Assembly (NCBI GenBank): GCA_029880275.1
Contig: JAOUOQ010000023.1
Coordinates: 1 to 14,882 of the forward strand
Direction: 5' to 3'
DNA: 14,882 bases
From: Candidatus Aminicenantota bacterium
GTDB lineage: Bacteria; Acidobacteriota; B3-B38; Guanabaribacteriales; B3-B38
A model generated the notes under the pieces. It did not search any database. It saw nothing but the letters and a program-made list of their open reading frames with translations, and had not been told where the DNA came from. Both the position numbers and the translations under genes were made by a program. Shown piece after piece: positions 6,291 through 13,561 of the stretch. The first letter of the stretch is position 1; every line of letters starts with the position of its first letter.

Positions 6291-8249
6291 CTAAAAGGTA
6301 TCGGTTTTCTTCCCTATGAACCTCAAGATAAGCACCAGCAATACCCCCCCTATGGGTACGGTAATGAGGGGGCTGATGCCGTAGCCCATGGGCCAGTAGC
6401 CAATAAGGGCGCTCACCACACCCACGGTAAAGGCATAGGGAATCTGGGTTTTCACATGGTCTATATGGTCCGAGCCGGATGCCATGGAAGAGAGTATGGT
6501 GGTATCGGAGATAGGCGAGCAGTGGTCCCCAAAAGCCGCCCCGGCTAACACTCCGGCGATGGAGCCAAGGAGCACCGATTCCGACATGGCAGGGCTCAAG
6601 CCTGCCGCCAAAGGCATTTTGTACCCCAGAGGAATCACAATGGGCATCAGGATAGCCATAGTCCCCCAGGAGGTTCCCGTAGCAAAGGCGATGATACATG
6701 CCAGCGCGAAAGAGACCATAGGAACAAGATGTGGTGACAAAATGTTTTTACTAACCTCTACCACATAATTAGCCGTTCCCAGCTCCTGGCATATCCCTCC
6801 AATAGCCCAGGCAGACAGCAAGATAATACATGCCATAATCATCGCCTTTATCCCCTGAACCCAGCTTTCTAAAGACCTCCGAAGATTTAAAATCCTCTGA
6901 CTCACGGCCATAACTATGGCAATTACGGAGCCAATGGTGAACGCCCACAGGAGCACTTCAAAGGAGTCCCCGGCACCGAAAATCTCATAGCCCGGGGCAC
7001 TGCTAACATAGGCAGCTCCTTTTTCCGCTTTTAGATTGGACAGTCCGGTGAGATAGAGACCGGAAAAGGTGATGGCAATCACCGCTGCAAAGGGAACCAC
7101 AGCATTAATCCATCTGCGGGGCGTCTCTTCCGGAGGCGGAGTCAGGGTGGTTTCCGGGTCGGCGATAGGCACTGCGAAGGGGGCAATTACCTGACCGGTG
7201 GTTCGGCATCTTCTCTCAGCCTTATACATGGAGCCGAAATCCCTGACCATTATGGCAGCCGCAAAGCCAAAGATAAAAGTATATATGGGGTAAAAGCGTG
7301 AGGGGATGGTCTGGAGGAAGGTGATATACGCATTGCGGCTCACCCCCAGAGAGGTGAAGCCGTCGCTTATCAATGAGAGCTCAAACCCAATCCAGGTGGA
7401 TATGACGGCAATGCTGGCAATGCAGGCGGCTGAGGAATCGACTATGTAAGAGAGCTTCTCCCGCGAGATTCTCAGCTTATCGGTAAAGGGGCGCATGGTG
7501 TTGCCCACAATTAGAGTATTAGAATAGTCGTCAAAGAAGATTAATATACCCATTATCCTGGCAACTATCTGACCACCACGGGGAGTTCGGGCGACTTTGC
7601 TTATCTTCTCCACCACCCCATGCATACCTCCCGACCGGTAGATAACTCCTACCATTCCTCCCAGAATAAGGGAGAACATAATGATAAGGGCATGGGTTCG
7701 GTCGGTCATCGCCTGCAGATAATAGTGGTCTACCACCCGCAGGAAGGCGGCAAAGGGACGGAAGTCATATATGAAGAAAGCCCCCAACCAAACGCCAGCA
7801 AAAAGGGCGATAATGACCTCCCGGAAGATCAAAGCAAAGGTGATAGCCAACAGAGGGGGTAGGATGGATAAAATTCCGGGAATCACCCGACTCCGCATAA
7901 CGATCTCTTGCTCTCCCACCTGTAGGGTGAGTTGCACCCTGCCACTGTCGGATAGCCGTATCTCCTCAGACGTGTAAGGATTCGACCCCTTCAGCTCCCC
8001 TCTGATAAGCACCCCTTCCCTGGAGAAGCTGAGCGTAAAAGGGATTACCACTTCCGGAGGGGCATCTTCGGCTTGTATGGTGACTGTGAAGGGGACGCGA
8101 GATAAGATTACCCGTGGGGCTTCGAGGCGATAATTGTAAGGGTAAGCTTCAGTCTCCTCCCCTTTCAGAAGAGATTGGTTGAGGAACAGAATAAAAAAAG
8201 TGATAACCAATAACAGGCATCGCGTTGACTTTACCGACAAACTGAACAT
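6291..8249 (-). CDS. NhaC-family Na+/H+ antiporter with a secreted N-terminal domain
   Basis: A 652-residue inner-membrane transporter of the NhaC/ion-transporter superfamily, expected to exchange cytoplasmic Na+ (or an organic ion) for protons. The core shows the family motifs FFDDYSNTLIVGNTMRP (238-254), SREKLSYIVDSSAAC (262-276), ATGTSWGTMAILMPIVIPLG and FGDHCSPISDTT (573-584), among many hydrophobic helices. Unusually, a signal-peptide-like segment (residues 11-28) and about 90 residues of beta-rich soluble sequence (30-120) precede the first core helix at about 122; this part should lie outside the membrane. I chose ATG at 8249; a TTG at 8300 extends the frame by 17 codons but has no SD and would bury the signal sequence. 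It follows the TrkA-type gene by about 100 bases. The exact substrate is uncertain. Confidence 0.88.
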   Translation of the reverse strand: MFSLSVKSTRCLLLVITFFILFLNQSLLKGEETEAYPYNYRLEAPRVILSRVPFTVTIQAEDAPPEVVIPFTLSFSREGVLIRGELKGSNPYTSEEIRLSDSGRVQLTLQVGEQEIVMRSRVIPGILSILPPLLAITFALIFREVIIALFAGVWLGAFFIYDFRPFAAFLRVVDHYYLQAMTDRTHALIIMFSLILGGMVGVIYRSGGMHGVVEKISKVARTPRGGQIVARIMGILIFFDDYSNTLIVGNTMRPFTDKLRISREKLSYIVDSSAACIASIAVISTWIGFELSLISDGFTSLGVSRNAYITFLQTIPSRFYPIYTFIFGFAAAIMVRDFGSMYKAERRCRTTGQVIAPFAVPIADPETTLTPPPEETPRRWINAVVPFAAVIAITFSGLYLTGLSNLKAEKGAAYVSSAPGYEIFGAGDSFEVLLWAFTIGSVIAIVMAVSQRILNLRRSLESWVQGIKAMIMACIILLSAWAIGGICQELGTANYVVEVSKNILSPHLVPMVSFALACIIAFATGTSWGTMAILMPIVIPLGYKMPLAAGLSPAMSESVLLGSIAGVLAGAAFGDHCSPISDTTILSSMASGSDHIDHVKTQIPYAFTVGVVSALIGYWPMGYGISPLITVPIGGVLLVLILRFIGKKTDTF

Positions 8250-8350
8250 CCACCTAATCCCTAAAGGTAGAACTGCGAAGCAAGTTGCCTCTTGCGTCAA
8301 TCAGAAGCGCTAAGGTGTCTCCTCTATCCGAAGTTCGATAAAAACCGCCG

Positions 8351-9034
8351 CTATTTTAGCTTCTTTAGCTTGTTCAGAGCTTTATGGTTCCCCATAACAG
8401 TGAGATGATCTCCCGGCAGGATAATCTCGTTAGGCAAAGGGAGAACAACATTATAACAGGATTTCATTTCCCCGTTGGCTTTGGGAGCTTCTCGCTTGAT
8501 AACGATCACCTGTATATTGTGCTTACGCCTCAAGTCGAGCTCTCGAACTGTTTTCTCTATAAAGGAGGAAGGAGCTTTCAGCTCCACTATCTGAAGGTCT
8601 TCCCCTATATCTATCTCGTCGTAAACATTCGGACTTCCCAGCCTTTTAGCCAGACGAATTGCCATATCCTTCTCCGGGAAGATGACCTCTGTAGCCCCTA
8701 TCTGGGTGAGAATCTTAGTCTGGTCTTCATTAGCTACTTTGGCTATTATTTTTTTGACCCCGGCTTCTTTGAGGAAGAGAGTTACCAGCATGGCGCTCTC
8801 AAAGCCCTCCAAGCCCAGACTGATAATGGCGGCATCTACATCTTGTATCCCTATGGCTTTTAAAGTCTCCTTATCAGTGGCATCGGTCAGGATGGCCTGG
8901 GCAACAATCTCCTTGACGCTTTGAATTTTCTCTCTGTTGGAATCGATAGCTATGACTTCGTGCCCGTCAGCGGCGAGGGTTGCGGTCACATGATAGCCAA
9001 ATCCCCCTAATCCGAGAACAGCAAATACTCCCAT
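8351..9034 (-). CDS. TrkA/KtrA-type potassium transport regulatory subunit
   Basis: A 227-residue cytoplasmic RCK protein that gates a K+ channel or transporter in response to bound nucleotide. The N-terminal TrkA-N domain shows the nucleotide-binding GLGGFG at residues 8-13, the ribose-binding acid in VIAIDSN around 28-34, and the repeated beta-alpha units ILTDATDKETLKAIG and VDAAIISLG. The C-terminal TrkA-C domain covers roughly 140-227 (LQIVELKAPSSFIEKTVREL, IILPGDHLTVMG). One N plus one C domain and this length match KtrA/KtrC rather than the duplicated enterobacterial TrkA. No KtrB/TrkH membrane partner is present in the window; the next gene is an NhaC antiporter. The ATG at 9034 has AGGA close upstream, just after the recA terminator. 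Confidence 0.92.
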   Translation of the reverse strand: MGVFAVLGLGGFGYHVTATLAADGHEVIAIDSNREKIQSVKEIVAQAILTDATDKETLKAIGIQDVDAAIISLGLEGFESAMLVTLFLKEAGVKKIIAKVANEDQTKILTQIGATEVIFPEKDMAIRLAKRLGSPNVYDEIDIGEDLQIVELKAPSSFIEKTVRELDLRRKHNIQVIVIKREAPKANGEMKSCYNVVLPLPNEIILPGDHLTVMGNHKALNKLKKLK

Positions 9035-9045
9035 TTCCTGTTACC

Positions 9046-9084
9046 AAAAAATAAAACCCCCTCTGCCAACAGCAGTAAAGGAGG
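9046..9084 (-). terminator. Rho-independent terminator of recA
   Basis: On the minus strand CCTCC (9084-9080) pairs with GGGGG (9061-9057, one G-U pair) and an inner CTGC (9075-9072) pairs with GCAG (9066-9063) around the loop TGTTG. A bulge separates the two helices. A T-rich tract, TTTTATTTTTT (9056-9046), follows directly. It begins about 25 bases after the recA stop and separates recA from the TrkA-type gene. Confidence 0.75.
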
Positions 9085-9109
9085 TACATTAAACCAAAAT
9101 TTCCGTACC

Positions 9110-10156
9110 TTAAAGGTCTTCCTCTTTCGGCGTCTTGGTCTCCTTGCCATGCGTGGCTGGCAATTTGAACTCCTCTCTGATCTTTTTCTCCAGAGCATCC
9201 TGAATTTCAGGGTGGTTCTTGAGAAACTCACGGGCGTTTCCTCTTCCCTGACCGATACGCTCTTCGCCAAAGGAGTACCAGGCACCAGTTTTTGTCACTA
9301 TCTGTTTTTGAATTGCGAGGTCCAGAAGGTCCCCCTCCTTAGAGATTCCCTCCCCGTAAAGGATATCAAACTCCGCCTCCTTGAAGGGAACGGCCACTTT
9401 GTTCTTCACCACTCGGACTTTTGTGCGACTGCCGACAATCTCCTCACCCTCCTTTATGGTGCCGATCCTGCGAATATCGAGACGGACCGAGGAGTAAAAT
9501 TTCAAGGCTCGCCCACCGGTAGTTGTTTCGGGATTGCCGAAGAAGATGCCGATTTTCTCTCGAATCTGGTTGGTGAATATCAGGGAAGTGTTCGACTTGG
9601 ATACCAGCCCCGCCAGCTTTCTCAAAGCCTGAGACATCAACCGCGCCTGCAGTCCCATATGGGCATCTCCCATGTCCCCTTCAAGTTCCGCTCGAGGCAC
9701 TAAAGCGGCTACCGAGTCAATTACGATGGCACTAAGGGCACTGCTTCTAACCAGTACCTCAGCAATCTCCAGAGCTTGCTCCCCGTTATCTGGTTGCGAA
9801 ACCAGCAGATTGTCTATATCCACCCCCAGCTTTCGAGCATAACCGGCGTCTAACGCGTGCTCTGCATCAATAAAAGCAGCTAACCCCCCTGCTTTCTGCG
9901 TCTCGGCAATGATATGGAGGACCAGGGTTGTCTTTCCCGAGGCTTCGGGACCGAAAATTTCGGTTACCCTCCCCCGAGGGATACCCCCCACGCCCAGAGC
10001 AGCATCTAACGACAGGGAACCGGTAGAGATAGCAGGAACATCGATCACCGCACCCTTGGAGCCCAGCCACATAATAGACCCCTTACCAAACATCTTCTCA
10101 ATCTGGAGTAGCGCCATATCGATCGCTTTGGAGCGCTTATCAGGTTCAGAAACCAT
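9110..10156 (-). CDS. recA: Recombinase RecA
   Basis: The 348-residue bacterial RecA, which forms ATP-dependent filaments on single-stranded DNA for homologous strand exchange and stimulates LexA self-cleavage. The Walker A loop GPEASGKT is at residues 69-76 and the Walker B VIDS at 145-148. FTNQIREKIGIFFGNPETTTGG (194-215) carries the L2 region. RALKFYSSVRLDIRR follows, as does the C-terminal RIGQGRGNAREFLKNHPEI. Length and order are standard; the C-terminal tail is short and only mildly acidic. ATG at 10156 follows AAGGGGG at good spacing. It is a single-gene transcription unit by appearance: promoter at 10185-10213 and terminator at 9046-9084. No canonical LexA box of the CTG-N10-CAG or GAAC-N4-GTTC kind is visible upstream, so SOS control, if any, must use another site. 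Confidence 0.99.
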   Translation of the reverse strand: MVSEPDKRSKAIDMALLQIEKMFGKGSIMWLGSKGAVIDVPAISTGSLSLDAALGVGGIPRGRVTEIFGPEASGKTTLVLHIIAETQKAGGLAAFIDAEHALDAGYARKLGVDIDNLLVSQPDNGEQALEIAEVLVRSSALSAIVIDSVAALVPRAELEGDMGDAHMGLQARLMSQALRKLAGLVSKSNTSLIFTNQIREKIGIFFGNPETTTGGRALKFYSSVRLDIRRIGTIKEGEEIVGSRTKVRVVKNKVAVPFKEAEFDILYGEGISKEGDLLDLAIQKQIVTKTGAWYSFGEERIGQGRGNAREFLKNHPEIQDALEKKIREEFKLPATHGKETKTPKEEDL

Positions 10157-10168
10157 TTTGCCCCCTTT

Positions 10169-10225
10169 CTTCTAATTTGGATATATATTAAAACAATTCC
10201 TTTCCCATGTCAACTTAATTAGAAG
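10169..10225. repeat. Nine-base inverted repeat bracketing the recA promoter
   Basis: CTTCTAATT at 10169-10177 and its exact complement AATTAGAAG at 10217-10225 lie either side of the recA -35/-10 elements, 39 bases apart. The right arm overlaps the hairpin at 10222-10256; the left arm directly precedes the recA SD. It could be a pair of operator half-sites or an alternative RNA fold. The arms are AT-rich, so chance is possible. Confidence 0.4.
10185..10213 (-). promoter_or_regulatory. recA promoter
   Basis: The minus strand has a perfect TTGACA (10213-10208), a 17-base spacer and TAATAT (10190-10185). An overlapping TTTAAT at 15-base spacing is the alternative -10. The start of transcription would fall about 20 bases before the ATG, with the AAGGGGG SD inside this short leader. 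Confidence 0.7.
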
Positions 10226-10256
10226 GTGCTTATCTCTTGTTTTAAGGCGCACCTTC
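10222..10256 (-). other. Intergenic hairpin with conserved loop, copy 1
   Basis: GAAGGTGC (10222-10229) and GCACCTTC (10249-10256) are perfect complements enclosing a 19-base loop. Read on the minus strand the loop begins GCCTTAAAACAAGAGATAA. Nearly the same loop sequence sits inside a second inverted repeat at 12130-12168, with unrelated stem sequence. This copy begins about 20 bases after the stop codon of the upstream gene and immediately before the recA -35 box. No long T-run follows, so it is not a standard terminator. Confidence 0.6.
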
Positions 10257-10276
10257 AGATTTGTCCTTGGCTAAGT

Positions 10277-11284
10277 CTATTGCTTCTTTTTCCGACTTTG
10301 GTAATCGACATATAACCTGCTCCTCAAGGTCTGCGAAGCTTTCCTTCTGATTACTTCAGGGACATCAAGGTTGTTTTTCAACTTATTCAGGTCGACATTG
10401 TTCAGCTTATAGATCAGGCCCATGGAGACATCTACGGGGGTTTTGGGGTTTTTGACCAGGCTGTTGACAATGGGATACTTGCCCATCCACTCCCTGCTTT
10501 CAGCAATGCCACGCAACACATCATCGCACACATTGCGCATATTAGCGATGCTCTCTGCCTCCTGGTCCCCCAGTTTAGGGCTTTTAAGAACCATGGTAGA
10601 CACTGTGCGATTAGGGTCGCGAACTAATATGACCCTTTCCTCCCGGGTGCCTTTCAGGGCTAAGATAATCTTCTGTCCCACCGTGAGGCGGGCTATTTTC
10701 TGCAGCGCGGTGCGTCGCACTTCCTCTGTTTCATCTTTGACACCCTGAGGCTGCTGTGATGCTTGATCCATGTCCAACCACCTCTCCCTCTCTTCAACAC
10801 TAAAAAGAGGGTTATGCTTTATCCTATTCAGAATAGAAGGGCAACGCTTCAGCCGGAGTTGGTCCATGAGGATTAACTTTAGCTCCCCTGCCCCGACCTT
10901 ATCAGCTAAAAACTCGATGGTTTCATCAGAGGTAGAGGAGTCAAGCACAATAGTCTCCAATACCTCTTGTTTGGAAAGGGAGTAGCGGCTGAGGAAATCG
11001 AGCTGGTCGGATGTGAAGTTGGTTCTCTGGATGAACCCCGCCAGCTCTCCTGCGTCTATGGCTTCTATGGTTGCTCTCAGGGAGCTCTGTACCTCTTCTT
11101 CGGGGTCATCCCTCAGTAAAAAGAGCATCTTCAGAAGCTCAACCTTTGATAAAGGCAATTCCCCTTTGCTTATAGTCAGGCGGATATTCAAAGGAGCTTT
11201 TCCTTCTTTCAATAGATTAAAGACTGTCTCCTTAGCCTCTTTCTCTCTTTGTCTCCTTAAATCCTCTTCGGGGTAAGTGGTCAA
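10277..11284 (-). CDS. Helical-repeat (HEAT-like) protein of unknown function
   Basis: A 335-residue soluble protein built of short repeated helices, recognisable as a HEAT-like family seen in acidobacterial and deltaproteobacterial genomes (from memory). The N half (1-165) has leucine-rich helices such as VELLKMLFLLRDDPEEEVQSS. A linker at about 175-190 follows, then a conserved C half: TALQKIARLTVGQKIILALKG, REERVILVRDPNRTVSTMVL, LKSPKLGDQEAESIANMRN, REWMGKYPIVNSLVKNPKTP. The units read like successive repeats of 35-40 residues with NP/DPN turns. No catalytic motif, signal peptide or membrane segment is seen. The start is TTG at 11284, strongly supported by GAGGAG eight bases upstream. It lies about 35 bases after the RodZ-like gene, probably in one operon, and just upstream of recA. 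A scaffold or protein-binding role is inference only. Confidence 0.85.
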   Translation of the reverse strand: MTTYPEEDLRRQREKEAKETVFNLLKEGKAPLNIRLTISKGELPLSKVELLKMLFLLRDDPEEEVQSSLRATIEAIDAGELAGFIQRTNFTSDQLDFLSRYSLSKQEVLETIVLDSSTSDETIEFLADKVGAGELKLILMDQLRLKRCPSILNRIKHNPLFSVEERERWLDMDQASQQPQGVKDETEEVRRTALQKIARLTVGQKIILALKGTREERVILVRDPNRTVSTMVLKSPKLGDQEAESIANMRNVCDDVLRGIAESREWMGKYPIVNSLVKNPKTPVDVSMGLIYKLNNVDLNKLKNNLDVPEVIRRKASQTLRSRLYVDYQSRKKKQ

Positions 11285-11320
11285 AGGAAAAACTCCTCTT
11301 TAAGGGTATGAGTTTATTTT

Positions 11321-12091
11321 TTATTGAATATCCTCGACAATAAATTGACGCCAGTTTTCGGCATCCAAGATGAGGCTGCGCTTAACTTCCCCCAGCTCAC
11401 CCAGCGGGCGTAACCTCTTACCGTTAATAGTAATCTCCACCCCACCGGCATTTCCTATAGTGAGGACGAAGCGCTGGTTTGCGGCAAGAGTGACCTTCTC
11501 GCCTGGCAGAAGAAGTTGGTAAGCAACTTGTCTATCATCCGCTGAAATCTCTACCCAGCACGTGTCGATAGCTCTGAGTTCCATAGAGAGCTCGGATGTT
11601 TCAGCAGAAGCCTCCTCAATGGAAGGTAAGACCTCCAAACTTTCAGGAGGAATTGCCGCCTCTTTCTCAATGGTTGAGGATTTCTCCTCCTGCTGAGGGG
11701 AATTGTAAACATTCTCCCCTTTAAAAATCCAACCGTTTACCCACAGAATATAGCCCAGAATTAATAAAAGGATTATGAGAATAACTATCTGGTAGAAATA
11801 GCGCCTGCTTTTATGCTCCTCAATCACCAGCAAAGGAAACACTTTCTTCTCTTCGCTCGCAGGGAACTGTTGAACAAAGCTCTTCACCACTTCCTCATCA
11901 TCCATCCCTAAGTATATGGCATAAGCCCGGATGAAATTCCTGGCGAAAACCCCGCCAGGTAAAAGGTCGAACTTATCCTCTTCAATGGCCTGAAGGAATC
12001 TTACCCTGATTTTTGTCTCCCGGGCAATATCCTCTAAAGAGATTTGCTTCGCTAATCTCTCCCTTTTAAACTGCTCACCAATAGAAGCCAT
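11321..12091 (-). CDS. RodZ-like membrane protein (HTH_25, one TM helix, DUF4115)
   Basis: A 256-residue bitopic inner-membrane protein. The cytoplasmic N-terminal helix-turn-helix of RodZ type spans residues 1-75 (IGEQFKRERLAKQISLEDIA, then RVRFLQAIEEDKFDLLPGGV and RNFIRAYAIYLGMD). One transmembrane helix follows at about 99-118 and an acidic linker at about 125-170. The C-terminal DUF4115 domain occupies 170-256 (CWVEISADDRQVAYQLLLPGEK, VEITINGKRLRPLG). In model bacteria RodZ links MreB to the cell-wall synthesis machinery and supports rod shape; this family also includes less characterised homologues. ATG at 12091 has only a weak SD (AAGAAAG). Between it and the preceding lipoprotein gene lies hairpin copy 2. 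Function in shape control is inferred from the domains; mreB is not in the window. Confidence 0.85.
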   Translation of the reverse strand: MASIGEQFKRERLAKQISLEDIARETKIRVRFLQAIEEDKFDLLPGGVFARNFIRAYAIYLGMDDEEVVKSFVQQFPASEEKKVFPLLVIEEHKSRRYFYQIVILIILLLILGYILWVNGWIFKGENVYNSPQQEEKSSTIEKEAAIPPESLEVLPSIEEASAETSELSMELRAIDTCWVEISADDRQVAYQLLLPGEKVTLAANQRFVLTIGNAGGVEITINGKRLRPLGELGEVKRSLILDAENWRQFIVEDIQ

Positions 12092-12129
12092 GATGTATAG
12101 ACAACTTTCTTGGCAAGATTTTTTCTCTG

Positions 12130-12168
12130 GGGATTACAAAAATATTCTCTGTTTTAAGGCTTAATCCC
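12130..12168 (-). other. Intergenic hairpin with conserved loop, copy 2
   Basis: GGGATTA (12130-12136) and TAATCCC (12162-12168) are perfect complements around a 25-base loop. On the minus strand the loop begins AGCCTTAAAACAGAGAATA, matching copy 1 (GCCTTAAAACAAGAGATAA) almost throughout, while the stems differ but remain paired. It begins 12 bases after the lipoprotein stop codon and about 40 bases before the RodZ-like start. It is not followed by a continuous T-run. Confidence 0.6.
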
Positions 12169-12180
12169 TCCGAACTCCTT

Positions 12181-13104
12181 CTATCTCTTAGCAGCAGGAG
12201 TTGCCGAGGCAGGCTTGAGCAGCAGATTATAAACCTTCACTCCAAACTCGCGTGTGTCTTCACTTCCTTCAATATGCTCAACGGGGATGAAGACCTTGTC
12301 CACCTCAATCCTTATGTCAATCCAATTTTCCTGTCCCAGCCTTTCTTTTTTTATGGTTATCTTCCGCAGAAAATCCTCTGAGGAGGTACACTGCCAGGAT
12401 TCCAGGGGCTGATCATTTAAATAGAGGGCAATCTGCTGAGGTGAACCTAAATAATCCACCGGGGAATAGGCATGAAGATAGAGGGTGGCATCCCTGCGAG
12501 GGTTGACAAAGGAAACCTCGGCGTCTTTCTGCGACCATATCCATTCCTTAAGAAGGGTGTCGTCGGAGGCCACCTCAAGGTCATACCATCCATCTTTATA
12601 CACTGGTAAACCCTTTAAATCTTCCGGAAGGAGCTTGACCTTCCCCACAAGATAAGCTTTATCCTTTCCCTCGTCTTTTCCCACTAAGGTTAATCTTGTC
12701 CCACTTTCTATGTGATAAATCCCAACTTTAACCTTAAGCTCTCCTACTATTGGAGAGTAAGGAATGAAAGGGGTTCGCACATATTCTACTTGTTCGCCAG
12801 GTTTCCATTGGCTGGTGGGAAGGGGTGGTGCATGGTCATCGGTAAAGACGAGATCCCCTTCCTGGTCCAGAAAATGGACAAAAACGGTGTAATCTTTTTG
12901 GAGGGGAGGCATCTGGGCATCAATCATCCATTTATAGCTCATCTCCAGAGGTGATCCTATTGGGAGTTCGGTGTCACTGAGGGTAATATCAGGGGTAATG
13001 AAAGCCTGAACAACCTCCTTCTCCTTTTCAGAACATCCAATGGCGATAAAAAAGAGGACAAAAAGGATAAATCCCCCCCATTTTAAACTTCTTTTTCCAA
13101 GCAT
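12181..13104 (-). CDS. Putative lipoprotein of unknown function
   Basis: A 307-residue exported protein. The N-terminus is a lipoprotein-like signal (MLGKRSLKWGGFILFVLFFI, then AIGC with Cys24 as the likely lipidated residue; Ala at -3 is a weaker lipobox match). The rest is beta-rich: a first domain at about 30-160 (YTVFVHFLDQEGDLVFTDDH, KVKVGIYHIESGTRL) and a second at about 175-300 with YLHAYSPVDYLGSPQQIALY. It resembles acidobacterial or Aminicenantes-type hypothetical proteins, but I recognise no named family. I chose the second ATG (13104) because GGAGG lies six bases upstream of it, while the first ATG (13110) directly abuts the SD. It follows two tandem terminators and starts a group with the RodZ-like and repeat-protein genes. 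Confidence 0.8.
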   Translation of the reverse strand: MLGKRSLKWGGFILFVLFFIAIGCSEKEKEVVQAFITPDITLSDTELPIGSPLEMSYKWMIDAQMPPLQKDYTVFVHFLDQEGDLVFTDDHAPPLPTSQWKPGEQVEYVRTPFIPYSPIVGELKVKVGIYHIESGTRLTLVGKDEGKDKAYLVGKVKLLPEDLKGLPVYKDGWYDLEVASDDTLLKEWIWSQKDAEVSFVNPRRDATLYLHAYSPVDYLGSPQQIALYLNDQPLESWQCTSSEDFLRKITIKKERLGQENWIDIRIEVDKVFIPVEHIEGSEDTREFGVKVYNLLLKPASATPAAKR

Positions 13105-13130
13105 ACCCATCCTCCGGTGATTATTTTCAA

Positions 13131-13162
13131 AATAAAAACCGCGCCCCTTCGCAAGGGCGGCC
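13131..13162 (-). terminator. Intrinsic terminator after the PqqD gene (distal hairpin)
   Basis: On the minus strand a GC-rich hairpin, GCCGCCCTT-GCG-AAGGGGCGCGG with two bulges, is followed at once by TTTTTATTTT. It lies just upstream of the lipoprotein gene SD, so the lipoprotein unit must start between this terminator and 13104 or be fed by read-through. Confidence 0.7.
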
Positions 13163-13183
13163 TTCCAACTAATAGAAAATGAA

Positions 13184-13200
13184 CAGGGGGTATCCCCCTG
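13184..13200 (-). terminator. Hairpin directly after the PqqD gene (proximal terminator)
   Basis: CAGGGGG-TAT-CCCCCTG is a perfect seven-base-pair stem with a three-base loop, seven bases after the PqqD stop. On the minus strand it is followed by the T-rich stretch TTCATTTTCTATT. It probably acts in tandem with the distal hairpin. Confidence 0.55.
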
Positions 13201-13207
13201 AACGCTA

Positions 13208-13561
13208 TTACTTAATCAGCCTCCCCGAGTTGTCCTGATAGACGATAAATCTCCCTCTCCATAATTGGTTAAGGAACAGTGCCAGACGCTGATAGACCGG
13301 CTCTATGGAATCTCCGAAGTGCTTTTTAAGGCCATCTGCAATCTCCTTGACCGTGCAGCGCCCATCGCACATTCTCCACACCCAGCTCCCATAGGAATCC
13401 AATCTGACCCGGTAATGGGGATTTTTCATGCGGGACAAGAGCCATCTTCCCAGCCAATGGTCTTCAAATTTCGGTCTGAGGATGACGACCTTATCACCAT
13501 TACCCATTTCCCACTGACGATTACGCGTGGGAATCAGGTCAAGAAGATTTCTCGGTGGCAC
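13208..13561 (-). CDS. PqqD-family peptide-binding protein
   Basis: A 117-residue PqqD-like protein. PqqD proteins are small winged-helix chaperones that bind a peptide precursor and present it to a radical SAM enzyme. The family pattern shows in VRLDSYGSWVWRMCDGRCTVKEIADGLKKHFGD (residues 52-84), followed by the helix RLALFLNQLWRGRFIVY. An N-terminal extension of about 45 residues includes RNRQWEMGNGDKVVILRPKF. The start is GTG at 13561 with GAGGAG eight bases upstream, so the gene overlaps the end of the OPT transporter gene by 23 bases. No radical SAM protein or precursor peptide is seen in the window, so a role in peptide modification is unproven; the tight link to a peptide-transporter-family gene is suggestive. 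Confidence 0.85.
   Translation of the reverse strand: MPPRNLLDLIPTRNRQWEMGNGDKVVILRPKFEDHWLGRWLLSRMKNPHYRVRLDSYGSWVWRMCDGRCTVKEIADGLKKHFGDSIEPVYQRLALFLNQLWRGRFIVYQDNSGRLIK

Noticed and set aside
8250..8300. TTG start extending the NhaC-family protein by 17 residues
   Set aside because: No SD before the TTG, and the extension would place a non-signal stretch before an evident signal peptide that starts at the ATG at 8249.
13320..13332. A third apparent match to the conserved hairpin-loop motif (TTTTTAAGGCC)
   Set aside because: It lies within the PqqD coding frame, the match is short and no flanking complementary arms were found.
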